Origin: Pyrinomonadaceae bacterium
Lineage (GTDB): Bacteria; Acidobacteriota; Blastocatellia; Pyrinomonadales; Pyrinomonadaceae
Reading direction: 5' to 3'
Assembly: GCA_013813825.1 (NCBI GenBank)
Contig: JACCRA010000028.1
Location: forward strand, 1 to 8,942
Length of the DNA stretch: 8,942 nt
Position 1 is the first letter of the stretch, and every line of letters begins with the position of its first letter. The notes beneath the pieces are model-generated. The model did not search any database, had not been told where the DNA came from, and saw nothing but the letters and a program-made list of their open reading frames with translations. Position numbers and translations under genes: made by a program. Below are positions 1 through 4,685 of the stretch, piece after piece.

Positions 1-128
1 GCGGCGGCGGCGCGCCTGCAGGCTTCGACCGCAACGTGACGCACGTGCGCTGGACCTTCTCCGGCCCGTTGTCAGCGACCGCTCCCAACAATGCCGGCAA
101 TGTCGGCTTCGCCGTGCGGATTCGATAG
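1..128 (+). CDS. C-terminal end of a DUF11-like secreted/surface protein (partial)
   Basis: This is the 3' end of a gene that enters from the left; it reads from base 3 and stops with TAG at 126-128. The 41 visible residues include NVTHVRWTFSG, then PNNAGNVGFAVRIR at the C terminus. This 'VTHVRW-F-G...PN-AG-V-F-VRIR' ending is what I recall from DUF11/conserved-repeat beta-sandwich proteins, large extracellular proteins common in Acidobacteriota and related phyla. No signal peptide or repeat unit can be seen because the rest lies outside the window. The GGGAPAG stretch before the motif would be an ordinary linker. The gene is alone on the + strand here and ends about 20 bases before the putative group II intron fragment, so that fragment may have landed in its 3' flank. 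The assignment rests on a short tail; an unrelated protein with a similar last beta strand cannot be excluded. Confidence 0.6.
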   Translation, partial: GGGAPAGFDRNVTHVRWTFSGPLSATAPNNAGNVGFAVRIR

Positions 129-148
129 GAACTGCCTGATCTGGTCGG

Positions 149-199
149 CTCCCAACTCGGCGGGGTGTTGGCGTCGCCAGGTTGGTTGTGTTGAGTCAT
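149..199 (-). pseudogene. Possible start of a truncated intron-encoded protein
   Basis: An ATG at 199-197 opens a reading frame MTQHNQPGDANTPPSWE. A purine-rich AAGGAA lies 14 bases upstream, rather far for a ribosome binding site. In the intron-encoded reverse transcriptases I remember, the N terminus often has a Trp-rich 'W..INW' segment at this point. Here the frame instead runs on into sequence antisense to the end of the DUF11-like gene, so only about 17 codons could be original. The call depends on the group II intron reading of the surrounding RNA and has little independent support. Confidence 0.25.
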
Positions 200-486
200 A
201 CGCTGAGTTTTATTTCCTTTTGGGTCGGGCGACCAGTCCCGCCCTCAACTCTTCCTGCATTATCCGGCGCTACTGTTTCGGCGTCGGTTGGAGCGTTTCC
301 AGCTCGGGAGTTGGAGTCTCCCCGCTAACAATGTTTCCTTTGTCACACCAGCACTTACAGCCCGTTAAGTTTATACGTCGGGCGGACCTACAGTTGGTCC
401 ACCGTAATTTTGCCGTGAGCGAAAAAAATATTCTCACGAGAATAGCCCGCCACCATCTCCATCGCCGGCTATGGGTAGAGATTCAC
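149..486 (-). mobile_element. Putative 5' fragment of a group II intron (structured RNA remnant)
   Basis: No conserved gene covers this stretch, but the - strand carries a chain of short perfect inverted repeats separated by small loops: 396-400/384-388 (GGACC/GGTCC), 340-344/327-331 (GACAA with TTGTT, one G-U), 318-322/306-310 (GGGAG/CTCCC, 7-nt loop), 302-305/291-294 (GAGC/GCTC, 7-nt loop) and 240-244/227-231 (GGGCG/CGCCC, 8-nt loop). GGAAAC-type loops occur repeatedly. Downstream, AAGGAA at 219-214 precedes an ATG at 199 whose product starts MTQHNQPGDANTPPSWE. An RNA-rich leader followed by an ORF start with a Trp-containing N terminus fits domain I and the intron-encoded reverse transcriptase start of a bacterial group II intron, as I remember such sequences. 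Similarity to an intron seems lost at about 149, so the reverse transcriptase body and domains V and VI would be gone. The left limit is inferred from where the ORF stops looking sensible; the right limit (GTG at 486-484) is a guess at the intron 5' end and is not the canonical GTGYG. Confidence 0.4.
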
Positions 487-647
487 CTGCAGTTTAGCAG
501 ACCACGCTTTGGCGGTCGTCACCTCAATGACTGATTTCACTTCTGAGATACGTTTTGCCGGGAAGCCTTCTGTGAGATGGCCTGCAACTCCTGTGCGGAT
601 AATTTACCGGCGTCAGGAATCTCTCGTTCGAGAACGTATTTGGGCAT
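469..647 (-). pseudogene. DUF4242 (SCO4226-like, nickel-binding family) gene with internal deletion
   Basis: The ATG at 647 follows a good ribosome binding site (AAAGGGGA at 660-653, 6-nt spacing). The frame gives MPKYVLEREIPDAGKLSAQE and then LQAISQ, the usual N terminus of the small DUF4242/SCO4226-like proteins of about 90 residues. It then shifts: the start frame ends at the stop at 537-539 after 36 codons. In another frame from about 570 the family's C-terminal part continues as EGFPAKRISEVKSVIEVTTA and reaches a TAG at 469-471. The middle of the domain, roughly 45 residues between 'AISQ' and 'GGFPA' in typical members, is missing, and the two halves are out of frame. The last residues (WSAKLQVNLYP) no longer look like the family and may belong to the adjoining element. 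Family members are small ferredoxin-like-fold proteins, one of which binds nickel; the role in this lineage is not known. The intact start signals next to a deleted body point to recent decay. Confidence 0.75.
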
Positions 648-666
648 GACGATCCCCTTTTCGCAA

Positions 667-696
667 AAGATAAAAAGCAGATTGCTTCTGTGCCAA
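667..696 (-). promoter_or_regulatory. Possible sigma70-type promoter of the DUF4242 relic
   Basis: On the - strand TTGGCA (696-691) and TATCTT (672-667) are separated by 18 bases. The -35 matches the consensus at 5 of 6 positions and the -10 at 4 of 6. Transcription would start near 660, just ahead of the ribosome binding site at 660-653, giving a very short leader. It is a weak prediction made from spacing and hexamers only. Confidence 0.25.
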
Positions 697-840
697 ATCT
701 AGCGAGTGGTCAACACTTTTTCTCAAGTCAGCAGCCTAACGCCCGGCATCACCCGCGCCGCTATTCAACTCCTTAATGCCTTCGCTGAGACTTCGGATCC
801 GCGTGGCTATAACTTCAAATGCTGAAAGTGCGCCGCGTTA

Positions 841-1725
841 TCAAGAGGTGGCGGCGCTGACGGCGGCGCCAATGATGGCGGTCTCGTCACTGGTCGAAAC
901 GACTTCGAGCGCGCTGCCTTGCAGTGGACTCATCTTGACCATGTCGTGCAGATAGGTATCGAGCATGTTGGCTTGGACGTGGCGGGCGTTGAGGCCAGAG
1001 ATGAAGAACTTGCCTGGGCCGTCGATGTGAATGCTGCTGGCGGTGGCGGCGGCGAGCGCGCGATGCCAGAACTCGACGAACTCGCGGCATCGTTCGTCAC
1101 CCTCGCGCGCCTGCTCGAAAACTTCTTCGGGTTCAAGGTCTAAAAAGCGCAGGCGCATCGAGCGATGCCCCATGATACCTTCGAGGTGGCCGACGCCGCC
1201 GCAGCCGCAGAACGTCTCTTTCGGGTCGAGCGTGACGACGGTGTGGCCCCCTTCCGAGACGGCGTCGCCCTGCGGGTAGCGTCCCAAGCCGATGCCGACG
1301 CCGAGGTACCAAACGCGGACGAGTTTATCGAGTTGACCGCGCGTCGCCGCCAGACCCGCGGCCAGCGCAGCAGCGTCGTTGAGAACACGGACGGGCTTCC
1401 CCGTGCCTTTCGCGCCGAGCAACGCGGCGAGCGAATCTCCAAGATGCAGCCCTTTGGTCTGTTTCAGATTCGGCGAGTCTTCGATAAAACCGTTGCGATT
1501 GATGCCTGGGAAGCCGACTCCGATGGCGTCGATTTCGCTGCCCTCGCGTGCCTTCTCAATCGCGCGCGCGATAATCTGCACGATCTCTTCAGCCGGCATC
1601 CCGCCCAAAACATCCGACGAATTTTCAGCGTCGGGGAATCTCCAAACAGTGCCAACGATTTTGTTGTCTTCCACGATACCGACGGCAACATGCTCCGTCA
1701 CCAGCGCGCCGATTGATTTGGTCAT
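841..1725 (-). CDS. ROK-family sugar-kinase-like protein with altered N-terminal phosphate motif
   Basis: This 294-residue protein has the length and order of ROK proteins (sugar kinases or regulators). Visible are VGFPG around 70-74, LNDAAALAAG with the catalytic-type Asp117 (ROK 'ND' motif), YLGVGIGLG at 140-148 (second phosphate loop), EGGH with His161, and a zinc-type motif Cys173-Gly-Cys175-Gly...Gly179-His180-Leu-Glu182, where the family consensus has Cys at position 180. ISGLNAR near 242 corresponds to the adenosine-side glycine motif. The usual N-terminal DxGGT ATP/phosphate loop is absent: the equivalent stretch reads IGALVTEHVAVGIVED. There is no N-terminal HTH, so it is not an NagC/XylR-type repressor. 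The catalytic Asp suggests that sugar phosphorylation may persist, but loss of the DxGGT loop makes activity uncertain, and the substrate (glucose, N-acetylmannosamine or another hexose) cannot be read from sequence. The ATG at 1725 has a modest GAGAG 7 bases upstream. The gene follows sthA by 99 bp on the same strand and may be co-transcribed. Confidence 0.85.
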   Translation of the reverse strand: MTKSIGALVTEHVAVGIVEDNKIVGTVWRFPDAENSSDVLGGMPAEEIVQIIARAIEKAREGSEIDAIGVGFPGINRNGFIEDSPNLKQTKGLHLGDSLAALLGAKGTGKPVRVLNDAAALAAGLAATRGQLDKLVRVWYLGVGIGLGRYPQGDAVSEGGHTVVTLDPKETFCGCGGVGHLEGIMGHRSMRLRFLDLEPEEVFEQAREGDERCREFVEFWHRALAAATASSIHIDGPGKFFISGLNARHVQANMLDTYLHDMVKMSPLQGSALEVVSTSDETAIIGAAVSAATS

Positions 1726-1743
1726 AAAGAATCTCTCAAAGCG

Positions 1744-1796
1744 ATTGATTCATTTTCTCATTGATTCATCGGCTCATTTTTTATGGAATCAATGAA
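1744..1796 (-). repeat. AT-rich direct and inverted repeats between sthA and the ROK gene
   Basis: In the 99-bp gap, ATTGATTCAT occurs twice (1744-1753 and 1760-1769), 16 bases apart. The segment TCATTGATTC at 1758-1767 is perfectly complementary to GAATCAATGA at 1786-1795 with an 18-base spacer. The gap is much more AT-rich than the genes beside it. It could form an RNA hairpin at the 3' end of sthA or be a binding site ahead of the ROK gene. There is no T-tract that would make it a clear terminator, and I do not recognise the motif. Confidence 0.45.
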
Positions 1797-1824
1797 CCAA
1801 GAGGCAAGGAACCAATCGGTCGTT

Positions 1825-3216
1825 TCAGTTAAATCTCGACAACTTGTTCAGGCCGTTGAAGGCAGCGGCTTTGTAGCATTCGGCGAGGGTCGGGTAGTTG
1901 AAGACGGTGTTGACGAAGTAGTCAACCGTTCCCTTGAGTATGAGCACCGCCTGCCCGATGTGGAGAATCTCAGACGCGCCTTCACCGATGATATGAACGC
2001 CGAGAATCTCGCGCGTCTCGCGATGAAAGATGATTTTCAGACGCCCCGTCGTGTCGCCGCGAATCTGGCCGCGTGCGATCTCGCGGTAGAACGCAACGCC
2101 CACTTCGTAAGGAACATCTTCGTCTGTCAGTTGCTCTTCGGTTTTTCCCACGAAGGAAATTTCAGGAATCGTGTAGATGCCATAAGGGTAGTTAGCCGGA
2201 TCAGACTGAATGACCGAGCCAAAGGCTTGGGCGGCGGCGATCCGCCCCTGCTCCATTGAGACGGAGGCTAGACTCGGAAAACCGATCACATCTCCGGCGG
2301 CGAAGATGTGCTGCTGGGCGGTGCGGTACTCATTATCGACGACGATGCGACCGCGATTGTCGGCTTCGAGTCCGGCGGCTGACAAGTTCAAATCATCAAT
2401 GTTGCCCTGCCGCCCGACCGCGTAGAGCAGCGCGTCGCCCGACACACGCTTTTTGCTTTTCAGGTTGGCGACGACCGTGCCGTCAGCCGTCTCCTCGACG
2501 CTCTCGACTTCTTCGTTGAGCCGGAGCGTCACGCGGTTGTCGCGCAGGTGATAGCAGAGCGCCTCGATCATCTCCGAGTCGGCGAAGCCCAAGAGGCGCG
2601 TCTGCTTCTCGATGATGATGACCCGCACGCCGAGCGCGGAGAACATCGAAGCGTATTCGACGCCGATGACGCCGCCGCCCACGACAATCAAAGTTTTCGG
2701 AATCGCAGTGAGCGAGAAAATCTGGTCGCTGCTGATGATCGTCCGGTTGTTAAGGGGAACGAGCGGCGATTCGGCTGGGCGCGTGCCCGTCGCGATGAGG
2801 ACGTTAGCGGCTTCGTAGTCAGACTGCCCGCGCGAATTTTCGATACGGATGTGGTGCGGGTCGATAAAGCTGGCTGCGCCGGTCATCGTCTCGATGCCGT
2901 TGCGGGAGAGTTGCGCCATCGTCACGTCGATCTCGGTCTTAATTACCTGCTGCACGCGGAACGAGAGGTCGGCGATGGTGATGTTCTCTTTCACGCGATA
3001 ATTCATGCCATAGATGCTCTGGTATTGATAACCGGAGAGATGCATCACGGCTTCGCGCATCGACTTCGAGGGAATCGTGCCCGTGTTGATGCACGCACCG
3101 CCAACCACCTCGCGTCGCTCGACCAGCGCCACGCGCTTGCCTAGCTTCGCGCCCTGAATCGCGGCGCGTTGTCCCGCCGGGCCTGACCCGATGACGATGA
3201 GATCAAATGTTTGCAT
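1825..3216 (-). CDS. sthA: Si-specific NAD(P)(+) transhydrogenase (soluble pyridine nucleotide transhydrogenase)
   Basis: This soluble FAD enzyme transfers hydride between NADPH and NAD+ and balances the two cytoplasmic pools. The 463 residues match the usual 464-470. Features in order: FAD-binding GSGPAG at 10-15; GGACINTGTIPSK at 39-51, where Cys42 remains but the second redox Cys of dihydrolipoamide dehydrogenases is Thr47, as is typical of SthA; ATGT around 142-145; NAD(P)-binding GGGVIG at 180-185; FAD motif IFAAGD at 304-309; and the dimerisation-domain end VFNYPTLAE...AAFNGLNKL, which lacks the lipoamide dehydrogenase His-Glu pair. I chose the ATG at 3216 because FDLIVIGSG follows at once, as in relatives. 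The open frame upstream to 3453 is not family-like and reaches past a perfect TATAAT at 3436-3431. The ribosome binding site is weak (GAGCGA). The ROK gene lies 99 bp downstream. Confidence 0.95.
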   Translation of the reverse strand: MQTFDLIVIGSGPAGQRAAIQGAKLGKRVALVERREVVGGACINTGTIPSKSMREAVMHLSGYQYQSIYGMNYRVKENITIADLSFRVQQVIKTEIDVTMAQLSRNGIETMTGAASFIDPHHIRIENSRGQSDYEAANVLIATGTRPAESPLVPLNNRTIISSDQIFSLTAIPKTLIVVGGGVIGVEYASMFSALGVRVIIIEKQTRLLGFADSEMIEALCYHLRDNRVTLRLNEEVESVEETADGTVVANLKSKKRVSGDALLYAVGRQGNIDDLNLSAAGLEADNRGRIVVDNEYRTAQQHIFAAGDVIGFPSLASVSMEQGRIAAAQAFGSVIQSDPANYPYGIYTIPEISFVGKTEEQLTDEDVPYEVGVAFYREIARGQIRGDTTGRLKIIFHRETREILGVHIIGEGASEILHIGQAVLILKGTVDYFVNTVFNYPTLAECYKAAAFNGLNKLSRFN

Positions 3217-3430
3217 AGCTCGCTCGTTGTGTGCCGCAGCGTTCGACCGCGCGCCTCTCTCGCTCCCGACAAAATCAGTTTCGTCAGAGGTGCAACTTTT
3301 CAAGCGGCGGCGGTCATGATTCTTCGGACCCCAATATCTTCTGCGTTGCCGGCTGCTATCGATGGCGACAGGTATCGCGCTGGAACGGGTGCGGCGAGGC
3401 GATCTGATTACGCTTGCGACGGCTGAATCT

Positions 3431-3436
3431 ATTATA
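3431..3436 (-). promoter_or_regulatory. Consensus -10 box likely serving sthA
   Basis: The - strand reads TATAAT exactly at 3436-3431. A TTGACT lies upstream but with only 11 bases between, so it is not a usable -35. At 17 bases spacing the hexamer is poor. If the box is used, transcription starts near 3424 and sthA has a leader of roughly 210 bases (3217-3424) in which I see no recognised riboswitch. The box lies between the sthA leader and the end of the IS630 remnant. Confidence 0.4.
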
Positions 3437-3492
3437 GACGCGCGAAAAGTCAAGAACTAAATTCGGTGTCGCCTTACATCTTATAGCGGTTC

Positions 3493-4024
3493 TCACTTGC
3501 GTGCGACTGAGTACCCACAATGTTTGAACCAGCCTAGCATGCTGGCTGTGGCCACCAGCTGGATAGCTGTTGCCAATGACTTTTCCAGTTCGTCGCGCGT
3601 GCGGGCTTTAGCCGCACGCAAAGCAGTCTTGCTCTTTGACCAGCAGTTCTCGGAGATGATCCAAAGACCTAACCCGTCGCTAGCACCCAGCGCGCTTGTA
3701 GTGGTTACGTTCACTGGCAGCTAAGCACTTTTTTTGCGCCCCAAGCCGAGTTGTCGCGGCACGCGCCCGAGCGTCGGGAGGCTGACCTCCATCCGGGCTT
3801 GCTCGGCGACGTGGGAACGCAACTCCACGAGCGTGGCATCAGTGCGGCGGCGGACTTCCGCGCGCAGCAGTTTATGGTGGGCGACTGACAGTCGCGCTGT
3901 CTGCCCCGCACCGTGCGGACGTGGGGCCAAGTCCGCGCCGTCGCGGTGCAGGCGGCGCAGTTTGTTGACGAAGGTCGTGCCAACGCCGAACAGTTCGGCG
4001 ACCTCCGCGATAGCCAAGCGATCC
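3493..4024 (-). pseudogene. IS630-family transposase remnant with two internal deletions
   Basis: Reading from 4024, the frame gives DRLAIAEVAELFGVGTTFVN and continues through LAPRPHGAGQ, LLRAEVRRRTDATLVELRSH and LPTLGRVPRQLGLGRKKS, the N-terminal HTH region of IS630-type transposases. A TAG at 3721-3723 follows. The same frame continues with NVTTTSALGASDGL, which resembles the mid-protein 'NVT-LGAL---GL' segment. It then jumps to ENCWSKSKTALRAAKARTRD...GWFKHCGYSVARK and a stop at 3493-3495, the family's C terminus after the last catalytic Glu region. The DDE catalytic core is therefore missing in two pieces, about 450-500 bp in all against a normal transposase of about 350 residues. The first residues and the upstream terminal repeat are also gone, cut at the DUF350 junction near 4020-4024. 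The downstream IS end is probably near TATAGCGGTTCTCAC (3482-3496), consistent with TA-targeted IS630 elements. It cannot transpose on its own. Confidence 0.85.
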
Positions 4025-4215
4025 TAAACGTCGCTGCTTTCACTGTGATTGGCTTAGCGCTCTTTGGACTGGCTTTTTTCCTGATGGGAAAGGTGACGCC
4101 CTTCTCTCTTTGTAAGGAAAAAGAAGAAGATCAAAACATTGCTCTCGCCATTGTCATGGCCTCTGTCATTATCGGCATTGCGATGATTATTGTAGCTGGC
4201 AGATTCAACTTGTAA
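4021..4215 (+). pseudogene. DUF350 family membrane protein gene, cut at both ends
   Basis: The frame reads ILNVAAFTVIGLALFGLAFF, then LMGKVTPFSLCKEKEEDQNI, ALAIVMASVIIGIAMIIVAG and finally RFNL before a TAA. It holds two transmembrane helices (residues about 4-22 and 42-62) around a charged LTPF..KE.EEDQN loop, the pattern of the short, about 70-residue DUF350 proteins, inner-membrane proteins of unknown function. The start codon is missing: the frame joins sequence antisense to the IS630 remnant at about 4020, and the only upstream start in frame is a GTG at 3913 inside the transposase, without a ribosome binding site. The stop codon TAA at 4213-4215 and the last residues (FNL) are supplied by the left terminal repeat of the 4203-4362 element. 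Only a few residues are lost at each end, so a hybrid product from the GTG is conceivable, but I regard the gene as dead. Confidence 0.75.
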
Positions 4216-4362
4216 GTGCAACTGTGCAACCACAACACACCGCAGCAGTAAGGTCGTTCGATTGTTTTGGAAACTCCAGAGCCCGCCACAGCTACGCCTC
4301 TCATCAAAGGCGTCAACAGGTGTCCTCTGAACAGATAACCGAGTTGCACTTACAAGTTGAAT
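4203..4362. mobile_element. 160-bp MITE-like element with perfect 21-bp terminal inverted repeats
   Basis: Positions 4203-4223 (beginning ATTCAACTTGTAAGTGCAA) are exactly complementary to 4342-4362. Pairing stops cleanly on both sides, since 4202/4363 and 4224/4341 do not pair. The 118-bp interior has no ORF and contains a short hairpin ACGCCT/AGGCGT at 4294-4299/4308-4313. Size, non-coding interior and perfect ends fit a non-autonomous miniature inverted-repeat transposable element mobilised by a transposase in trans. The parent family is not certain; the GTGCAACT-type ends remind me loosely of IS30-family termini. No target-site duplication is evident (flanks GGCAG and TCACG). The left repeat runs through the 3' end of the DUF350 gene and supplies its stop codon. 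Confidence 0.75.
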
Positions 4363-4374
4363 TCACGAACATTT

Positions 4375-4400
4375 AGTTGGCACACTATAGGCACACCAAA
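4375..4400. repeat. 26-bp direct repeat, copy 1 (paired GGCACAC motifs)
   Basis: This segment matches 4616-4641 at 24 of 26 bases. Each copy holds two GGCACAC heptamers exactly 11 bases apart (here 4379-4385 and 4390-4396), one helical turn, as in paired protein-binding sites. The two copies bracket the half tRNA gene. An arm-type binding site for a site-specific recombinase is the reading I favour, by inference from the context. Confidence 0.6.
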
Positions 4401-4404
4401 CAAT

Positions 4405-4428
4405 ACGGGCAGCCAATTGGCTGCCCGT
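4405..4428 (-). terminator. Perfect 24-bp palindrome, probable terminator of the tRNA-Ala locus
   Basis: ACGGGCAGCCAA at 4405-4416 is followed at once by its exact reverse complement at 4417-4428. In RNA this gives a strong GC-rich stem with a tight loop. On the - strand it lies 19 bases past the 3' end of the tRNA-Ala half gene and is followed by ATTGTTT, a weak T-rich tail. That position suits the original tRNA terminator carried along with the tRNA 3' half. As DNA the perfect symmetry could also be a protein-binding site. Confidence 0.55.
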
Positions 4429-4447
4429 GAGTTGTTGATTAAATTAG

Positions 4448-4494
4448 TGGAGCCGAGGGGGATCGAACCCCTGACCTCATGACTGCCAGTCATG
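4448..4494 (-). tRNA. 3' half of a tRNA-Ala(GGC) gene (fragment, probable attachment site)
   Basis: The - strand reads a complete anticodon arm CATGA-CTGGCAG-TCATG (4494-4478, anticodon GGC at 4487-4485, alanine), a variable loop AGGTC, a T arm AGGGG-TTCGATC-CCCCT, and the 3' acceptor strand CGGCTCC with discriminator A at 4448. CCA is not encoded. Upstream of 4494 the sequence becomes CCTCAAA and there is no D arm or 5' acceptor strand, so no functional tRNA can form. A break exactly at the anticodon stem is typical of the 3' tRNA copy left by integrases that cross over in the anticodon region. In such integrations the intact gene lies at the far end in the same orientation, which would put an element to the right of this site. 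A plain deletion of the 5' half is the alternative. Confidence 0.8.
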
Positions 4495-4618
4495 TTTGAG
4501 GCTTTTTAGCAGAGTACGGCCGACTATGTTTGAGTGTTCTAGAGTGCGTTTTTGTTGGCCATCTCATCGAGCACGAGTTTCGTTGAGTTCGGCTCAGTAT
4601 CGTCCTGTTTGGCTCAGT
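4492..4618. repeat. Short direct repeats beside the half tRNA (ATGTTTGAG and GGCTCAGT pairs)
   Basis: ATGTTTGAG occurs at 4492-4500 and 4526-4534, the first overlapping the truncated edge of the tRNA fragment. GGCTCAGT occurs at 4591-4598 and 4611-4618, exactly 20 bases apart, each preceded by a T-rich GTT. Together with the GGCACAC pairs this makes 4375-4641 a stretch dense in phased short repeats, as seen around recombination sites. Function is inferred only from arrangement. Confidence 0.4.
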
Positions 4619-4641
4619 TGGCACACCAGAGGCACACCAAA
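4616..4641. repeat. 26-bp direct repeat, copy 2 (paired GGCACAC motifs)
   Basis: This is the second copy, on the same strand as copy 1, with GGCACAC at 4620-4626 and 4631-4637 and the same 11-base step. It differs from copy 1 only in the four-base spacer (CAGA here, TATA there). It lies 122 bases outside the truncated edge of the tRNA fragment and 45 bases before the stop codon of the TPR-CHAT gene. Confidence 0.6.
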
Positions 4642-4650
4642 ATCCCTTGT

Positions 4651-4679
4651 GCAATGATTGAGAAACTAGCGTTCATTGC
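4651..4679 (-). terminator. Weak hairpin downstream of the TPR-CHAT gene
   Basis: GCAATGA (4651-4657) pairs with TCATTGC (4673-4679) across a 15-base loop. On the - strand it lies just past the stop codon and is followed after some bases by a short T run (GGGATTTT). The stem is short and AT-rich, so this is a poor terminator candidate, but I see nothing better. Confidence 0.2.
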
Positions 4680-4685
4680 GGTCCT

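Noticed and set aside
91..534. 147-codon + strand ORF starting inside the DUF11-like end
   Set aside because: It overlaps the end of the DUF11-like frame, then runs antisense to the hairpin-rich region and to the DUF4242 relic; its composition resembles no protein and it has no ribosome binding site.
733..842. Possible integron attC site (GCCTAAC ... CGCGTTA)
   Set aside because: GCCTAAC fits one core half, but the other end does not fit GTTRRRY, and the inner GCGGCGC segments are direct rather than inverted repeats, so the required folded structure is missing.
1165..1716. 183-codon + strand ORF
   Set aside because: Lies wholly antisense to the ROK gene, whose frame carries clear family motifs; a GC-rich shadow.
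2548..3144. 198-codon + strand ORF
   Set aside because: Antisense to sthA throughout and without recognisable motifs.
3217..3453. N-terminal extension of sthA by 79 residues
   Set aside because: Not family-like, Arg/Ser-rich, and it would start upstream of the TATAAT at 3436-3431; the ATG at 3216 directly precedes the conserved FAD-binding start.
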